Assembly: GCA_003971905.1 (NCBI GenBank)
Contig: RSEE01000029.1
Location: 496,001 to 560,000 of the forward strand
Direction: 5' to 3'
Origin: Moniliella sp. 'wahieum'
Taxonomy: Eukaryota; Basidiomycota; Moniliellomycetes; Moniliellales; Moniliellaceae
DNA: 64,000 bases
Shown here: piece by piece, positions 22,630 to 33,327 of the stretch
Layout of the letters: each line of letters starts with the position of its first letter
How positions within the stretch are numbered: position 1 is the first letter of the stretch
The notes under the pieces: generated by a model
What the model was told of the DNA's origin: nothing
What the model saw: only the letters and a program-made list of their open reading frames with translations
Database searches by the model: none
Position numbers and translations under genes: made by a program

Positions 22630-25600
22630 TTACAGGTTGGCATCTTCGATCGACTCTACCGGGTCGTAGCCGGGCAAGCGGTTCTTGTCCAAGGACGGGT
22701 CGGTGCCCGCGCTGGTAGTGGAGGAGATGAGAGGCATGAGTAGGTGCGCCGAGCGGGATGTCGGCTGGGTTCCAAAACGAGCCGGAGGAGGAGAGCCGAA
22801 GCCGAAGCGGAAGCTGAAGCTGAAGCCGTAGCTGAAGCTGAAGCCGAAACTGAACCTGAACCTGAAGCTGAAGCTGAACCTGAAGCTGAATGGCCCGGTT
22901 CGTCCGAGGAGAAAGAAGTGTCGGACCTGCGTCGGCTGCTGCGTGAACTAGCGCGTAAGGTCAAGCTAGTTCGTTTGGATTCCAATTGGACCAACGTTTG
23001 TTCGAGTTGGTGTTGGATGCGAGCGATTTGATCGGCGACGACGGCGGTACGTTTTTGGACTTCGGATTGGATGCGCTTCGTCCGTCGATGCATGGCCTTG
23101 CCCCGATCCCACATCTTCATCTAAAGTGCAAGACTCATTCTCGATACGCCAGCGTCGGCATGACCGTCGAAGGAACTACTTCCGATCGCGCCGCGTGCGG
23201 AGAGGGAGTCGGCAGACCGATGGCCTTGGCCTCGCGGTAGAGTTTCTTCCAGCCCGCCAAGGGAGGGGAAAGAAGTGTGTCCATGTTGGGACGAAGGGCC
23301 GAGGGAAGACGCTGGGGGTAGTACGTCCTGTGCGCCATCCATCAACGAGCGCATTTCCACCCATCTGTTCACGTTCAGAGCTGAGGGCGCGCATGGCTTC
23401 TTGCATCTGAGCGAGTTGGGCTTGAGCTTGTTCGCGTGCGGCCTCAGTTTCCTTCAACTGAGTTTGGAGGGCAAAAGTTGCCAGTCGCGCTGGGTGAGCG
23501 CACGAGAGAGACTAATGCTCTCCTTACGTTGTCGATCAAGCCGTGCACGTAACCCCGTAGCTTCTGGGTCAACGAGCGACCAAAGACTGAATTTCATCCA
23601 CGCGTTCCCGCCACGTTTCCGATTCAGTCAACAAAAATACCAGCCGCTTGTGCAGTCGTCCAATCCTACTCCAGCCGATCCCTCGTATCGACAAACTCAT
23701 CAATCCGCGTTCGCACCGTCACCTCTGCCTCGGTCGGCGCAGCAGGTAAGACCATCTTGTTCTTTTTGCGTGTCAAGCCAGCTTTTTCCAACACGCTACG
23801 CAACGTGCCTGATCGCGGTGCTTCACCCAACGCGCGGTCCAACGCACCAAACACCGCACACGCGTCCCACCACGTAGGCGGGGCAAGTGGGTCGGGACTG
23901 TCTTCCATTTTGCTTAGCGGACGGAACGCGCCCGAGGGAAAGGCGACAGTCAATTCTTTGCTGCGTTTGCCGGTTCCACGTTTTCATGCTTTCGGGGAAG
24001 ACGGCATAGAGATGGCGCATACGACGAGCACGCAGTGCGCCAGTGGAAGGCAGGTGCGCAGGGAATCGTTTGGCTTCAACACGGTTACGATCTAGATCGA
24101 CAATGCACACTTCGGGACCCAAGGTGAGCGAAGGCAAAATGTACGTTGCGACACCGATGAGCCAACTGCCTGGATCGGCACAGTGGAAGCGCGCGTCACG
24201 CGCATGACAGGTAAAGTGTACTGCGCCTTGCCAGCTGCGCAGCCCGACCAACGTCTCGGTCGTGACGACGGCCAAGCTGCCAAAGATTCGTACTGCGACG
24301 TGAGAGGACTTGCCGCCCGGGCTCAGGGCCACTTCGCACAGGGTCAAAATGTGGTCCAGGGCCAAGGTTTTAAACAGGGGCCAAATGGCAAAATCGCAAT
24401 TGGCTGCCAACTGGCGGGGAGCGCCTTGTTCGCCCCAACAGTTGGCAGGCGGCAGAGGAAAAGGCTGGTAGCTTGCAGTGCCATCTCACTCTCTGGACCG
24501 GGAAGCACAATGGGCCAACCGGAAGGCGGGGCGGGCTGCTCCAACAGACGCAGCATGAGCGTTGGTGCTTGTCCATCTGACGACTGTACAACAACCAGGC
24601 GAGCTTGTTGAGATCGCCAAGTAAGTTGAACAGCGGGTGGATGGAGAGGAGGCAGAGCGCATAGGGAATGTACAGTGGTGCACCATCGTCATTGCCAAGG
24701 GGGAGGAGGAAGTCTGCTTGGCCAGCTCGGTTCGAATGCTCTCTCTCCGCTGTGCATCAGCGGCCGACCAGACAGTCAAGACGACGCCATAAAAGCGCAC
24801 GGTCCGCTGGGCGGCAGTGAGGCTGCGCAACGCCTTGCCAGGCTGGCTTGGCGCTTCGATGGGTGCCTGGCAGTTGAAGAGGTGCAGACGAGCTTGAGGT
24901 TTGGGGCCAGCCATAACCTCGACTTCGCGGGTAGTAAAGACAACTTGAGTGCTTTGGCCATCAACTTGGACGTTAGCACCCGATCCGTGCCCCCGGCACC
25001 ATTGGGATCTCGATCAGCTTGGCCGCCTTGTCGGGCTCGGTGGCGGAGGTGTGGACAGAGGAGGCAGAGCACCCAAGTACTCGGGCCGCCAGAAGCGCGG
25101 GATGGCCGGGGGTGTGGCTCGTGCCCTGCACCGAGTCGGACTCGGTCATGGTCCACATCGAAGGAGGCCTTGGGTAGCTACAAGAATGGTGGTGCAACAG
25201 GCATGCCGGTCAGATCTCAGAAAGCGGAGGAGAGGATGGGAGGGGGGGGATGGGAGGGGGAGGCAGGCAGGACGTACACCAAAGATAAACGAGAGCTGGG
25301 CCAAGGTGCTGGGTTTGTGGGCGGTGGCCAGGACCTGGTTTTCGACGCGGATGCGCGCCTCGAGGCCGAGATGGGCGGGTGGGAGGGGGCGGAGGAGGGC
25401 AGGGGGCCCGAGTAGGGCGACAGGGGCTTGGCTGGGAACGCATTCACGCGGCCGAGAGGCGGAGGGGGAGGAGACGGGCACGGCCGAGGGTGGGTCGGCG
25501 GGGCGGGGGGGGGCGGGGTTGTGGGGCCGGGGATGGGGATGGGCGCTTGGATTTGGACGTGGATTTGGATTGGCAGGGGCAGGGGCGGGGGGGGCGGCGT

Positions 25601-25667
25601 GGGAGGGGCTTGTTGATGCGGGTGGAGGGGGGCTGGGCTGTGCCCTGTCGGGCTCGAGGGAGGGCAC
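22630..25667 (-). CDS. DENN-domain protein (putative Rab GEF)
   Basis: DENN proteins act as exchange factors for Rab GTPases in membrane traffic. Which Rab this one serves cannot be told from sequence. On the minus strand a Pro-rich N-terminus (the start at 25667 is a guess) leads to a uDENN-like strand FYGVVLTVWSAADAQRRESI (24800). Next is YIPYALCLLSIHPLFNLLGD (about 24685), the counterpart of the LPKCLCLIS segment. The cDENN helix is IWPLFKTLALDHILTLCEVA (about 24385). Then come SWQGAVHFTCHARD, GSWLIGVATYILPSL and PEVCIVDLDRNRVEA. The C-terminal third has coiled-coil character (ETEAAREQAQAQLAQMQEAM, VADQIARIQHQLEQTLVQLE), a Ser-Ala/Ser-Gly repeat, and ends SLDKNRLPGYDPVESIEDAN at a TAA (22630-22632). 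The frame changes several times. Confidence 0.75.
22796..22895. repeat. GAAGCT hexanucleotide microsatellite
   Basis: About fifteen imperfect GAAGCT/GAACCT units. On the minus strand they code alternating Ser-Ala and Ser-Gly near the C-terminus of the DENN protein. Confidence 0.88.
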
Positions 25668-27857
25668 CGACGAGGCATGAGCGCCGACGACGACAAGAGC
25701 GACGGCGACGACGGCATGGCCGGCCAGGCAGGCAGGCAGGCAGGGCGAGTGGGCTGCGGTGAATGAATATTCAATTGAATGCTGAGGCTGAAGGCAGCTT
25801 CTCGCAGGCGCAGCACCACCGCCACTCGCAGCGCCGATCAGCTGTCCATCTCAGTGGGTGACCGGTGACCTCTGCATGCACCTGCCCCCCTGCCGCCTGC
25901 CTCTGTCAGGCGCAAGCCACTGGCGCCCACTCCGCCCCACTGCTCCCACCGCCCCAGCTGTGCTCGCCTGCGCTGTGCCTGCGCCGCCTCCCCGTCCCTC
26001 AGCCATCAGCCACCCTGCATCAGACATCATCCATCATCCACCATCCACCGCACTCCTCTCGCATCCATCCTCCCGTCTCGCCCTGTGCGCCACGCGCGCT
26101 TAGTTAGCGCTACCTTGGGGCTCAGCCGCAGCCCCGCCGACCCCCCCCCCAGCGAGCGATCGACACCAAGCCAGAGCAGGCACAGGGGCGCTGTGCGTGG
26201 GTGCCAGGCACACCAGCGACACCGGCACACGTCCTGGAGCGAGCACCGAGCAACGAGCACCCTATCCCTATCGACCATCCTCTCCTCCCCCTGTTCAATT
26301 TCAAAATTCAACTTGCAAACGACGGTGGTAGTTCGCGCGTCTTCAACTTTCAAGAACGATTGAACGTTCAACACGTTGCACGCATCCCGATCCGCAGCGC
26401 TCTTCCACAACCCCATCCCACCCGCCCAAAGAAACAGAGGCGGCAAGCGAAAAGTCATACGGGCGAGAAACCGTTTACGTGTACCATTTTTCCCGCCGCA
26501 GCAAGCCAGGGTGGGCGGGAGATGCATACCCCTCCCGTGGTCCCAACCCCCCCGGCCATCAACCTCCCTGCAGAGATACAGCGAGAGATGATGTGCGTGT
26601 GCCCGCGGCCCCCCGTTCCGCCTCTGTTCCGCCCCACTGGACTCTGGTGGCGCCTCTCCAGGCAGCTTTCCCCTAATTGCATCCCACCACTTGTTGCCTG
26701 CCTTGCGCGCCCCCCACAGATTGGTGAGCGTTGATCCACCGGGTATCTGGTGTGTGGTTTGGTCAACGTCCTTCAACCCTCCTCAGGCCTGCGAGTTCCG
26801 GTTTCTCTTGATGCTGGTTTTCCTGGTCAAGCGTAGCCCCTGGTGGCGACTAGCTGCTTGATGTTCCTCTGAGGCATTGCTGGTTGGTTTAGATCGCCGC
26901 CACTACCGGTGCGATTGCATCATCCTCGCGGTCTCTGCAGAACTCCGTATCAGTCTCATCGACATCCGAGATCGAGTACTAGTCACTAGTCATAGAGAGT
27001 CTCAACTGAGGTCAGTCCTGAGGCTCAGGACCGAGGGGGTCTCCTGCGATATCTATAGTGCTCCTGCTGGACGTTCACATGATACGTACTGCGGATGCCC
27101 CCCACGTAACAGGTAACCCTTGCGCCATCGTCTTTGTCGGAGAAGAGGACAAACAAGAAGCTGGCCAGAAAAGGAAAGAAGCCGATTGCGGCCCGCTGCC
27201 GCGAGAAAAATATATAGATGGGGACGTGCGCCGCCGCACCCGCCCGCTGATCGAGGCTTCGCCCAGCGCAGAAGGTCAGCGTGCCTGGCCGCCGTCCGCC
27301 CCCACCCAGCCCGCCCACCCCTCCTTCGGCTGAAGTGGGGCGGGTGGGCAAAAGAGCGTATGCTGCCTTCATGACGTCCATGCCATAGGAATGGGTGCGA
27401 GCGTCGCCTAGCTGTGGCCCCACAGCCTCCCAAGCTCTCAAGCATCGCTTCCATCCTCTCTTCATTAGTACGTAGTATACTTAGTCGCGATCGCCTGCAT
27501 AATAATGCTTCAATTGCATCATACCCCCCTCCCCTCCACCGGAAGGCAGAAGCTTATGCCCCCATTCGCCACCGGCAGCCTCTCCAGCCCGCGTTCGCCG
27601 GTTGGCCTCTCCTCCGCTCCCCCACTGTACTGTACTCATTCCTGTTGTGGATGTAACATTGATGGGATGCGATGCGATGCGATGCATCGGCTACTGTGCT
27701 TGGCTCGGTGGGCTATAAAAGCCCATCCACCCTTCGTCCCGTCCCTACCCTGCTCCCTCACCCGCCTCCGTTTCCCACCCCTCACGCGCACCTCCTGTGT
27801 TACGACCCACCAGCCACCCCTCACACGCCCCGTACCAACTCGTATTGTCTACCCGCA
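25668..27857. other. 2.2-kb intergenic stretch
   Basis: No gene I can support. A 249-codon minus-strand ORF (26027-26776) has no recognisable domain. On the plus strand a short stretch near 26455-26495 reads SHTGEKPFTC, like a C2H2 zinc-finger linker, with no finger around it. CCTGAGGCTCAGGA words occur at about 27005-27032, GATGC pentamers at 27664-27686, and a TATAAAA box at 27714-27720, 138 bases before the next start codon. Confidence 0.5.
27714..27720 (+). promoter_or_regulatory. TATA box candidate
   Basis: TATAAAA in GGGCTATAAAAGCCC, placed 138 bases upstream of the ATG at 27858 and followed by a pyrimidine-rich leader. The position is plausible for a core promoter; the call is inference. 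Confidence 0.45.
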
Positions 27858-30069
27858 ATGTCCTCGTCCAGCATCTCCCTCTCCATCACTTCCACCACCG
27901 CGACAGCGACGGTGAGTGAGGCGCTGAAAGCGTTGATTGCCAGCGCGCTAGCCCGGCTCAACGGCGCCGAGCTACTAGAGTCGGCTCGGGCCCAAGTGGC
28001 ACGGTACATCATCACGACGGCGGAAGCGCACCATGGTCTGTTCTGGCACTTTGTCATGGGCAGTGACTGGGTGTATGCGTCGCATGAACAAGTGCCTGCC
28101 GGTCCGCGCCGAAGGTATCCTGCACTACCATGGGGAAAACATCAAGTTCACTCTGTGGCAAACCAAATGGAACGTGCGTGCCGTCACTTCCCTCGTGAGA
28201 CCGCCACAGATCACCACCTCCACCCTCCCGTCCCACATCCAGTCCCGCCTCCTCCTCCTGATCCAGGAACTGTACAGCGTGCATGGAGCCCAAGCCTCTG
28301 CTGTCGCACCGGTCTTTCTGGCCGATAGCCTTAACGCTACATTTGGGCCCGGATGGGTCGTCGCGGTGGGTACCACGGCCGTGTCGGTCTCGGCAAGCAC
28401 GTATGCTACATTTCGTACGTTTTCTTCTTCGTCTTTGTCTTCCTTGCTTGTGGCGTAGATATCCCCTGGTGGTGCACCTCACCATGCTAATCTGTCCTGA
28501 TTGTCCAAACAGAGATTGGGAAGGACGTGTTCACCATCTGGAACGTCCCGGGCAGTCCGACGGGCCCCGAGAGTGACCAGAGCACTTCGCTCTACCTGAC
28601 AGGAACCACCTTGACCAAACCTTCCGCCTGGCACCCCGTGGTATCGCCCTTGCCTGTCCTACCGCTCAGTCCGGAGCAGCCTCGCGGGTTGGAGCAGCCT
28701 CGTGGCTTGGAGCCGCACCGTCCCGAGCCGAACCAGCAGCCTGCTCCACAGCCTAACTGGCAACCTGCTCTCCCGCCACGTGTGGGGGTAGTTGAGTTGG
28801 GCCCTCTTGAGCCCACTGTGCAGCCCGAGCCTGTGATCGTGACCCCGCACCAAGAACCTTCAGTGGTTGATGTGCCTGTTACGTTCCCGCAGCCCAACCA
28901 GCCGTCGGTGCCCGTGCCCGAGTTTAGTGGTGTGCGTAGCGAGCCCTTGGCGGCCCAGCCTAGTCCCCAGGGACATCCCTATACTGTTGCGCCTTCCCAG
29001 CAGACGATTGTTGATCTTGTGCCTCAGCCCGGGCAGCCCATTCCCGCTCCCATTCCCGCTCCCACTCTGACACCTTCCCAGTCGCGGGAGCCTGCCTCCC
29101 TACCCTCTTCCCCCGCCCCCTCTGGCCCGGAAGCCGGTGCTTCTGACCGCGCCTTCGGGCCAAGCTGTGACGCAAACGCAGCAGGCAGAATGGTCCGAGC
29201 TGCACACGTCGATCAAAAATTCTCTCGTCGTGTCAGAGGCGTCGTTGGACAAACTGCGTTCGTCAATCGTAGTGGAGCGGAGTAGTTTGGCGTCGGCCGA
29301 GCAGACGAGGGTGATCAATGTGGTGATCACTGTTCTGCTCCGTCACATCTCTGATGCCAAGTCCACCTCTTCGTCCGACTTGGAGGACCTCAAGCAAGCC
29401 ATCTCGGCGCAGCTCGATGGGTGGCAAGTGTTGGTTGGACCGTACGGCTGCCACGTGAAAAGTGATGCCAAGAACATCATTGCGTTCTGTACGTCTCTAT
29501 GTCTCTTTGTCTTTTGTATGGCGGGGTGCCATGCCATTTTGTGTCTGATACCTCCTGGGTTTCTTGTCGGGTACTAACGTTCGTGGTTGGTTGTGCGTTC
29601 GTTCTTTGTGTCGTGTAGCGATCGCGGGTACTACATCGCCCTTGTTCGTCCCTCGCGGAGTACCATCAAGGTATCTCTAACGAGTACGACAGCGAGTGGT
29701 CAGCACGTGGAGCAGACGGGGATTGTGGACCAGCTGGTGGATGGGCAGCACGCTGGGCAAATCAAAGTGGTTGCATCGGACTGGCACACTGGCAGTGACC
29801 AACTATCTGCGCGTCTCTACGGGATTATTGGGGGGGCTCTGCTTTCGTTGGAGAACGATGGTCTGTCACTGGAACAGACGGCCGAGTACGTTAGTAAACG
29901 CGCTACGGCGATTGGAACCGGACGTTGGAAGTCCCTCATCTCCGAGACGCCGTTTGGCGAGTCGATCAAGTCACTGTTTACTGCGAGTTATGTCCTCGCT
30001 TCCGCCCGCCTGGGAGCCAAGACGTTCCATGTGGTGCTCTACCAGACCGGTCCGGCGTCTCACCTGTGA
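27858..30069 (+). CDS. Protein with four tandem dynein-light-chain-like domains
   Basis: No named family comes to mind, but four segments each follow the LC8/DYNLL fold order: helix, helix, a Trp strand, and two final strands. Domain 1 is VARYIITTAEAHHGLFWHFV then MGSDWVYASHEQV and ILHYHGENIKFTLWQTK (Trp at 28044). This matches DYNLL1 PTWHCIVGRNFGSYVTHE and FIYFYLGQVAILLFKSG. Domain 2 is ADSLNATFGPGWVVAVGTT with YATFQIGKDVFTIWNV across intron 28415-28512 (Trp 28354). Domain 3 is LKQAISAQLDGWQVLVGPYG with DAKNIIAFSIAGTTSPLFV across intron 29489-29618 (Trp 29422). Domain 4 is TGRWKSLISETPFGESIK with ARLGAKTFHVVLYQTG (Trp 29926). A Pro/Gln/Glu-rich linker of about 190 residues separates domains 2 and 3. 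Both introns have GTACGT donors. Frame slips lie near 28090, 29130 and 29640. The stop is at 30067-30069. Confidence 0.65.
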
Positions 30070-31971
30070 ATAAGGTCAAAGTAGGTCAACGTACCGGATC
30101 AGCGGCACAGCACTGCGAGCATAGCACAGGCAGGAGGGCGACCGTGCATGCCGCCACTTCTCTCTTCCAAGTTCATTTCTCTATGATTCATGAGTACCCT
30201 CCCTGGCTGGGGGCTTTTGGCCCTGTACATTTTTGACGGTCCGCGTTTGCTAGATTTTTACGGCCAGCATGCAACCAACCACCGAGTACTCCCTCGTACA
30301 AGTACCATGTTTTCGCTTCTCTTATGCCGGTGTGGGGGGTAGGGAGGATGTAGTTCTCGTTAGGAAGGTGTCGTGGGGCCGTACCTATAGGTCAGCCGTC
30401 AATCACGTAGTCAATATTCAATACTCAGTGTGCAACGCGAAAGAACGAAGCACTCCGAGCGAGTCGGGAGAGCGAGCGACACAGGCGTTGGAAGAGACTG
30501 GCATAAGATCTAAGATCTAAGAGTTGAACGTGGGATGGACAGCGAGGGCGCAGGCCCGAGAAGGCCGAGAGGCTGCTAACAGGAAAGGTGCTACAGCCAT
30601 GTCAGTGGCACGTGCGCTCGTGCTGCGCCCCCAATACTTGCCCAAGCCCGATGCGTCTTGCGAAAGACCCCTCCCCCAAAAATATCCATTGCCCACTACG
30701 GCTCCACCTCGCTCTAATCGATCTAATCGCCGGCAAGCTCCGGTGAAGCTAGTGACCCAGCTTGGAGGTAGTGTCGCGAGACGTTCGCGTACGCGCGCGT
30801 ACACCCTCTGCACGCCGATCGAGCCGACGCATTCGGATCCGCTACTGTTAAGCCGTAAAACTCTTGTAGCCCCCTCAAGCGTTTACCGTGCGGCCCAGGT
30901 ACCTGAGTAACTTGAGGACTGAGTACACTGAGTGTGAGTATGCTGCGCAGCAGTGACTTGTGACTAGGGTGATTAGTGATGCATCACCTGATGGATCCAT
31001 CGTGTGAAGCTATTACCGAGCGCTACCGAATATCAAGGCGCAGTAACGACCTCCGATCTCCTTCCCTCTATTGCTAGAAGGCTGGCGTTCTAACTCCGAC
31101 TGGCTGCGGTTTTTTTTCATCCCCCAGGTTGTCGGTGGTCCGGTCACCATGTTCATCGACATAACCGAAAGGCCGAAAAGAGCGCCAACTGCGATCCGAA
31201 CTCGTTCGCACGTACAGCGTAGAATGCAGGCCTCAGGCCCTCAGGCCCTCGGGCCTCGGCCTCACTAGTCACTCGCACCGAAAATACGTAGCCTGCGCGG
31301 CGCACCTCCGACAGTGAGTACTGAGTTCCCACAACCTTGAACGTTCAAGCTTCAAGCTTCCAGGCAACTGCGAACCAATGGGGGTGTCCGGTGTGCGTGC
31401 TCTCGAGGGGGGCAATGCACCGCAGGGGCCGGAAGGGACCGGGAAGACACGTGCCCCCTGGGTGCCAACAGGTGGAGTTGCGAGTGGAGGTGGAGTACCG
31501 TGTGGACCACAGTGGAGCTGAGCGTGGAGACTCACCACATACTCACCACACTCACCGTATTTCCCACGTACGCTCCCTTGCCTGGCTCTTGAAAATTGTA
31601 CGTAACGCGGTACTGGCGTCTCACCCAGTCAAAATTCAATTCGATTATCGATTCGTACTTAGTCCTTAGTCCTTTTTAACAACGCCGCACGAGCGACAAC
31701 CACGCGGCCATTGATGCCATCACAGATGGCTGCGTCAGGACCGCGCTGTTCAGAGGCTGCGTTAGGACCGCGCTGCTCAGAGGCTGCGTCAGGGCCGCAA
31801 TATTCAGAGGCTGCGTCAAGACCGCGCTGCTCAGAGGCTCCGATCCGACATGCCTTGTGCTTTTCCCTGCCTCGCTAGCTGGGCCGCGGTCTTGCTATTT
31901 GAAGGGCTGCAATCGAACCGCTGCTCCACTTCTCCATCCACCCCCCCATCCCCTCCACCCCTCGCCCTACC
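30070..31971. other. 1.9-kb intergenic stretch and lipase promoter
   Basis: No supported gene. A 128-codon plus-strand ORF (30524-30910) has no recognisable domain. It holds palindromic word clusters (AAGATCTAAGATCTAAGA near 30507, TGAGTACACTGAGTGTGAGT near 30920, CCTCAGGCCCTCAGGCCCTC near 31231, AAGCTT near 31350) and a 27-base tandem repeat just before the lipase gene. Confidence 0.5.
31728..31835. repeat. 27-base tandem repeat x 4 upstream of the lipase
   Basis: Four copies with an exact 27-base period begin at 31728, 31755, 31782 and 31809. The core is GGCTGCGTCAGGACCGCGCT, then G-TCAGA. Copies differ at a few positions only. The array ends 136 bases upstream of the lipase ATG. Confidence 0.92.
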
Positions 31972-33327
31972 ATGCGCTTCCTCTCTCTCGCCAGTCTTCT
32001 GAGCGTGGGCCTGGCCACTTGCACCTTGGCTGCGCCCTTGGGCTGGCCCGTGGAGCGGTCCAATGGGTACCCTGAGCCGTCCCAGGACCCATTCTATGCG
32101 GCCCCAAGCAACTTGAGTGCCTACAGCCGTGGGCAAATTATTCGTCGTCGTTCCATCACCTCACCTCTGGTCACTACCGCGAGCAAAGCCGAACAAATCG
32201 TGTACCGCACGACCAACACGCAAAACAAGCCCTCCTGGACCGTCTCGACGCTGTTCACTCCCTCCCAGCCTGCCGAGAACAAGGGGTTGTACGTGTGGCT
32301 TGCGTATGAGGATGCAGCGAACCTAGAGTGCGCCCCAAGCTACAGTTTGGCCGTTGGATCAGCCTTCCCAGCTTACCAAAGTACCGTGGACAACTTGACG
32401 GTGATCTCGTTGGAGTGGGCGCTGGGACGTGGGTTGTACGTCACGGTTCCGGATCATGAGGGTCCTCACTCGGGCTTCCTGTCCGGGTACGAGGAGGGCT
32501 ACGCGACACTTGATGCGGCGCGTGCATCTCTTTCGGCATTGGAGTTGGACCCCAAGACGCCTATTGCCCTGCACGGGTACAGTGGTGGTGGACATGCCAC
32601 GGTCTGGGCCGCGAACTTGGTCCCGTCGTACGGTTGGGATTTGAATGTGCTTGCCGCTGCGCATGGTGGTACGCCGATTGACATTCAGGCCACGGCGGAG
32701 ATGGATGATAACACACCCACTGCCGGATCGATCCCGTCGGCCTTGGCGGGCATCTTGGCTACGTACCCTAAGAAGTACCTCAAGGCATTTGAGAAGCACT
32801 GCAGCAAGAAGTTCCTTGATGCCTTGGCCTTTACTCAAAAGGATGGGGAATGCTCAACGGCCGACGTGGTCACGCTAGCCAACACGAGCTGGATTGGAGA
32901 GTGCCACTTTACGCCTTCGTTCTGGACCTCGCCGACAGTTAAGTACCTGGCGGACCGGGAGACGTTGTTGGCCAACAAAAGTTCCAGCGCGATTGGCGTG
33001 CCTCAGTTCCCTCGGTTCATCTACCACGGTAATGAGGACACTCGGATCCCCATCACGCCCGTCAAGTCCTATGTGCACCAACAGTGCGTTGCTGGTGGTG
33101 GACCTATCCAGTTTGGCATTCTCAATGGCTCCCACACCACGGTGGGGCTGTTGGGCACGCCGCAAGCCTTCAGCTTCCTCCAAGATGCGTTTGCGGGCAA
33201 CACGTCTACCCCCGCGTGTGGTGCGCAGGGCGATATCTTGACCCTTGCATCCCCCAACCTGGCGCAGGTTCTCGGAGCTCCGACGGCCAAGGCGCTGTTG
33301 GAGCTGGCCGAGGCATCTTCCAGCTAA
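31972..33327 (+). CDS. Secreted lipase, CAL-A (LIP) family
   Basis: A 451-residue intact, intronless reading frame, close to the usual 440-470 of secreted fungal lipases related to Candida antarctica lipase A. They cleave triacylglycerol esters outside the cell. The signal peptide is MRFLSLASLLSVGLATCTLA (about residues 1-20). The nucleophile elbow GYSGG puts Ser at 204 (ALHGYSGGGHATVWA). The Asp is most likely 356 (YHGNEDTRIPI) and the His 388 (LNGSHTTVG), matching the Ser-Asp-His order of the family. Cysteines at 120, 277, 294, 311, 372 and 416 could form disulfides. Potential N-glycosylation sites include NLT (141), NTS (304) and NGS (385). It is one of the few long genes here without a frame break. 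A 27-base repeat array lies in its promoter. Confidence 0.95.
   Translation: MRFLSLASLLSVGLATCTLAAPLGWPVERSNGYPEPSQDPFYAAPSNLSAYSRGQIIRRRSITSPLVTTASKAEQIVYRTTNTQNKPSWTVSTLFTPSQPAENKGLYVWLAYEDAANLECAPSYSLAVGSAFPAYQSTVDNLTVISLEWALGRGLYVTVPDHEGPHSGFLSGYEEGYATLDAARASLSALELDPKTPIALHGYSGGGHATVWAANLVPSYGWDLNVLAAAHGGTPIDIQATAEMDDNTPTAGSIPSALAGILATYPKKYLKAFEKHCSKKFLDALAFTQKDGECSTADVVTLANTSWIGECHFTPSFWTSPTVKYLADRETLLANKSSSAIGVPQFPRFIYHGNEDTRIPITPVKSYVHQQCVAGGGPIQFGILNGSHTTVGLLGTPQAFSFLQDAFAGNTSTPACGAQGDILTLASPNLAQVLGAPTAKALLELAEASSS

Noticed and set aside
26027-26776. A 249-codon minus-strand ORF in the DENN-to-LC8-like gap
   Set aside because: No domain, odd composition (Trp/Arg/Cys-rich), and long stop-free frames are expected in GC-rich DNA.
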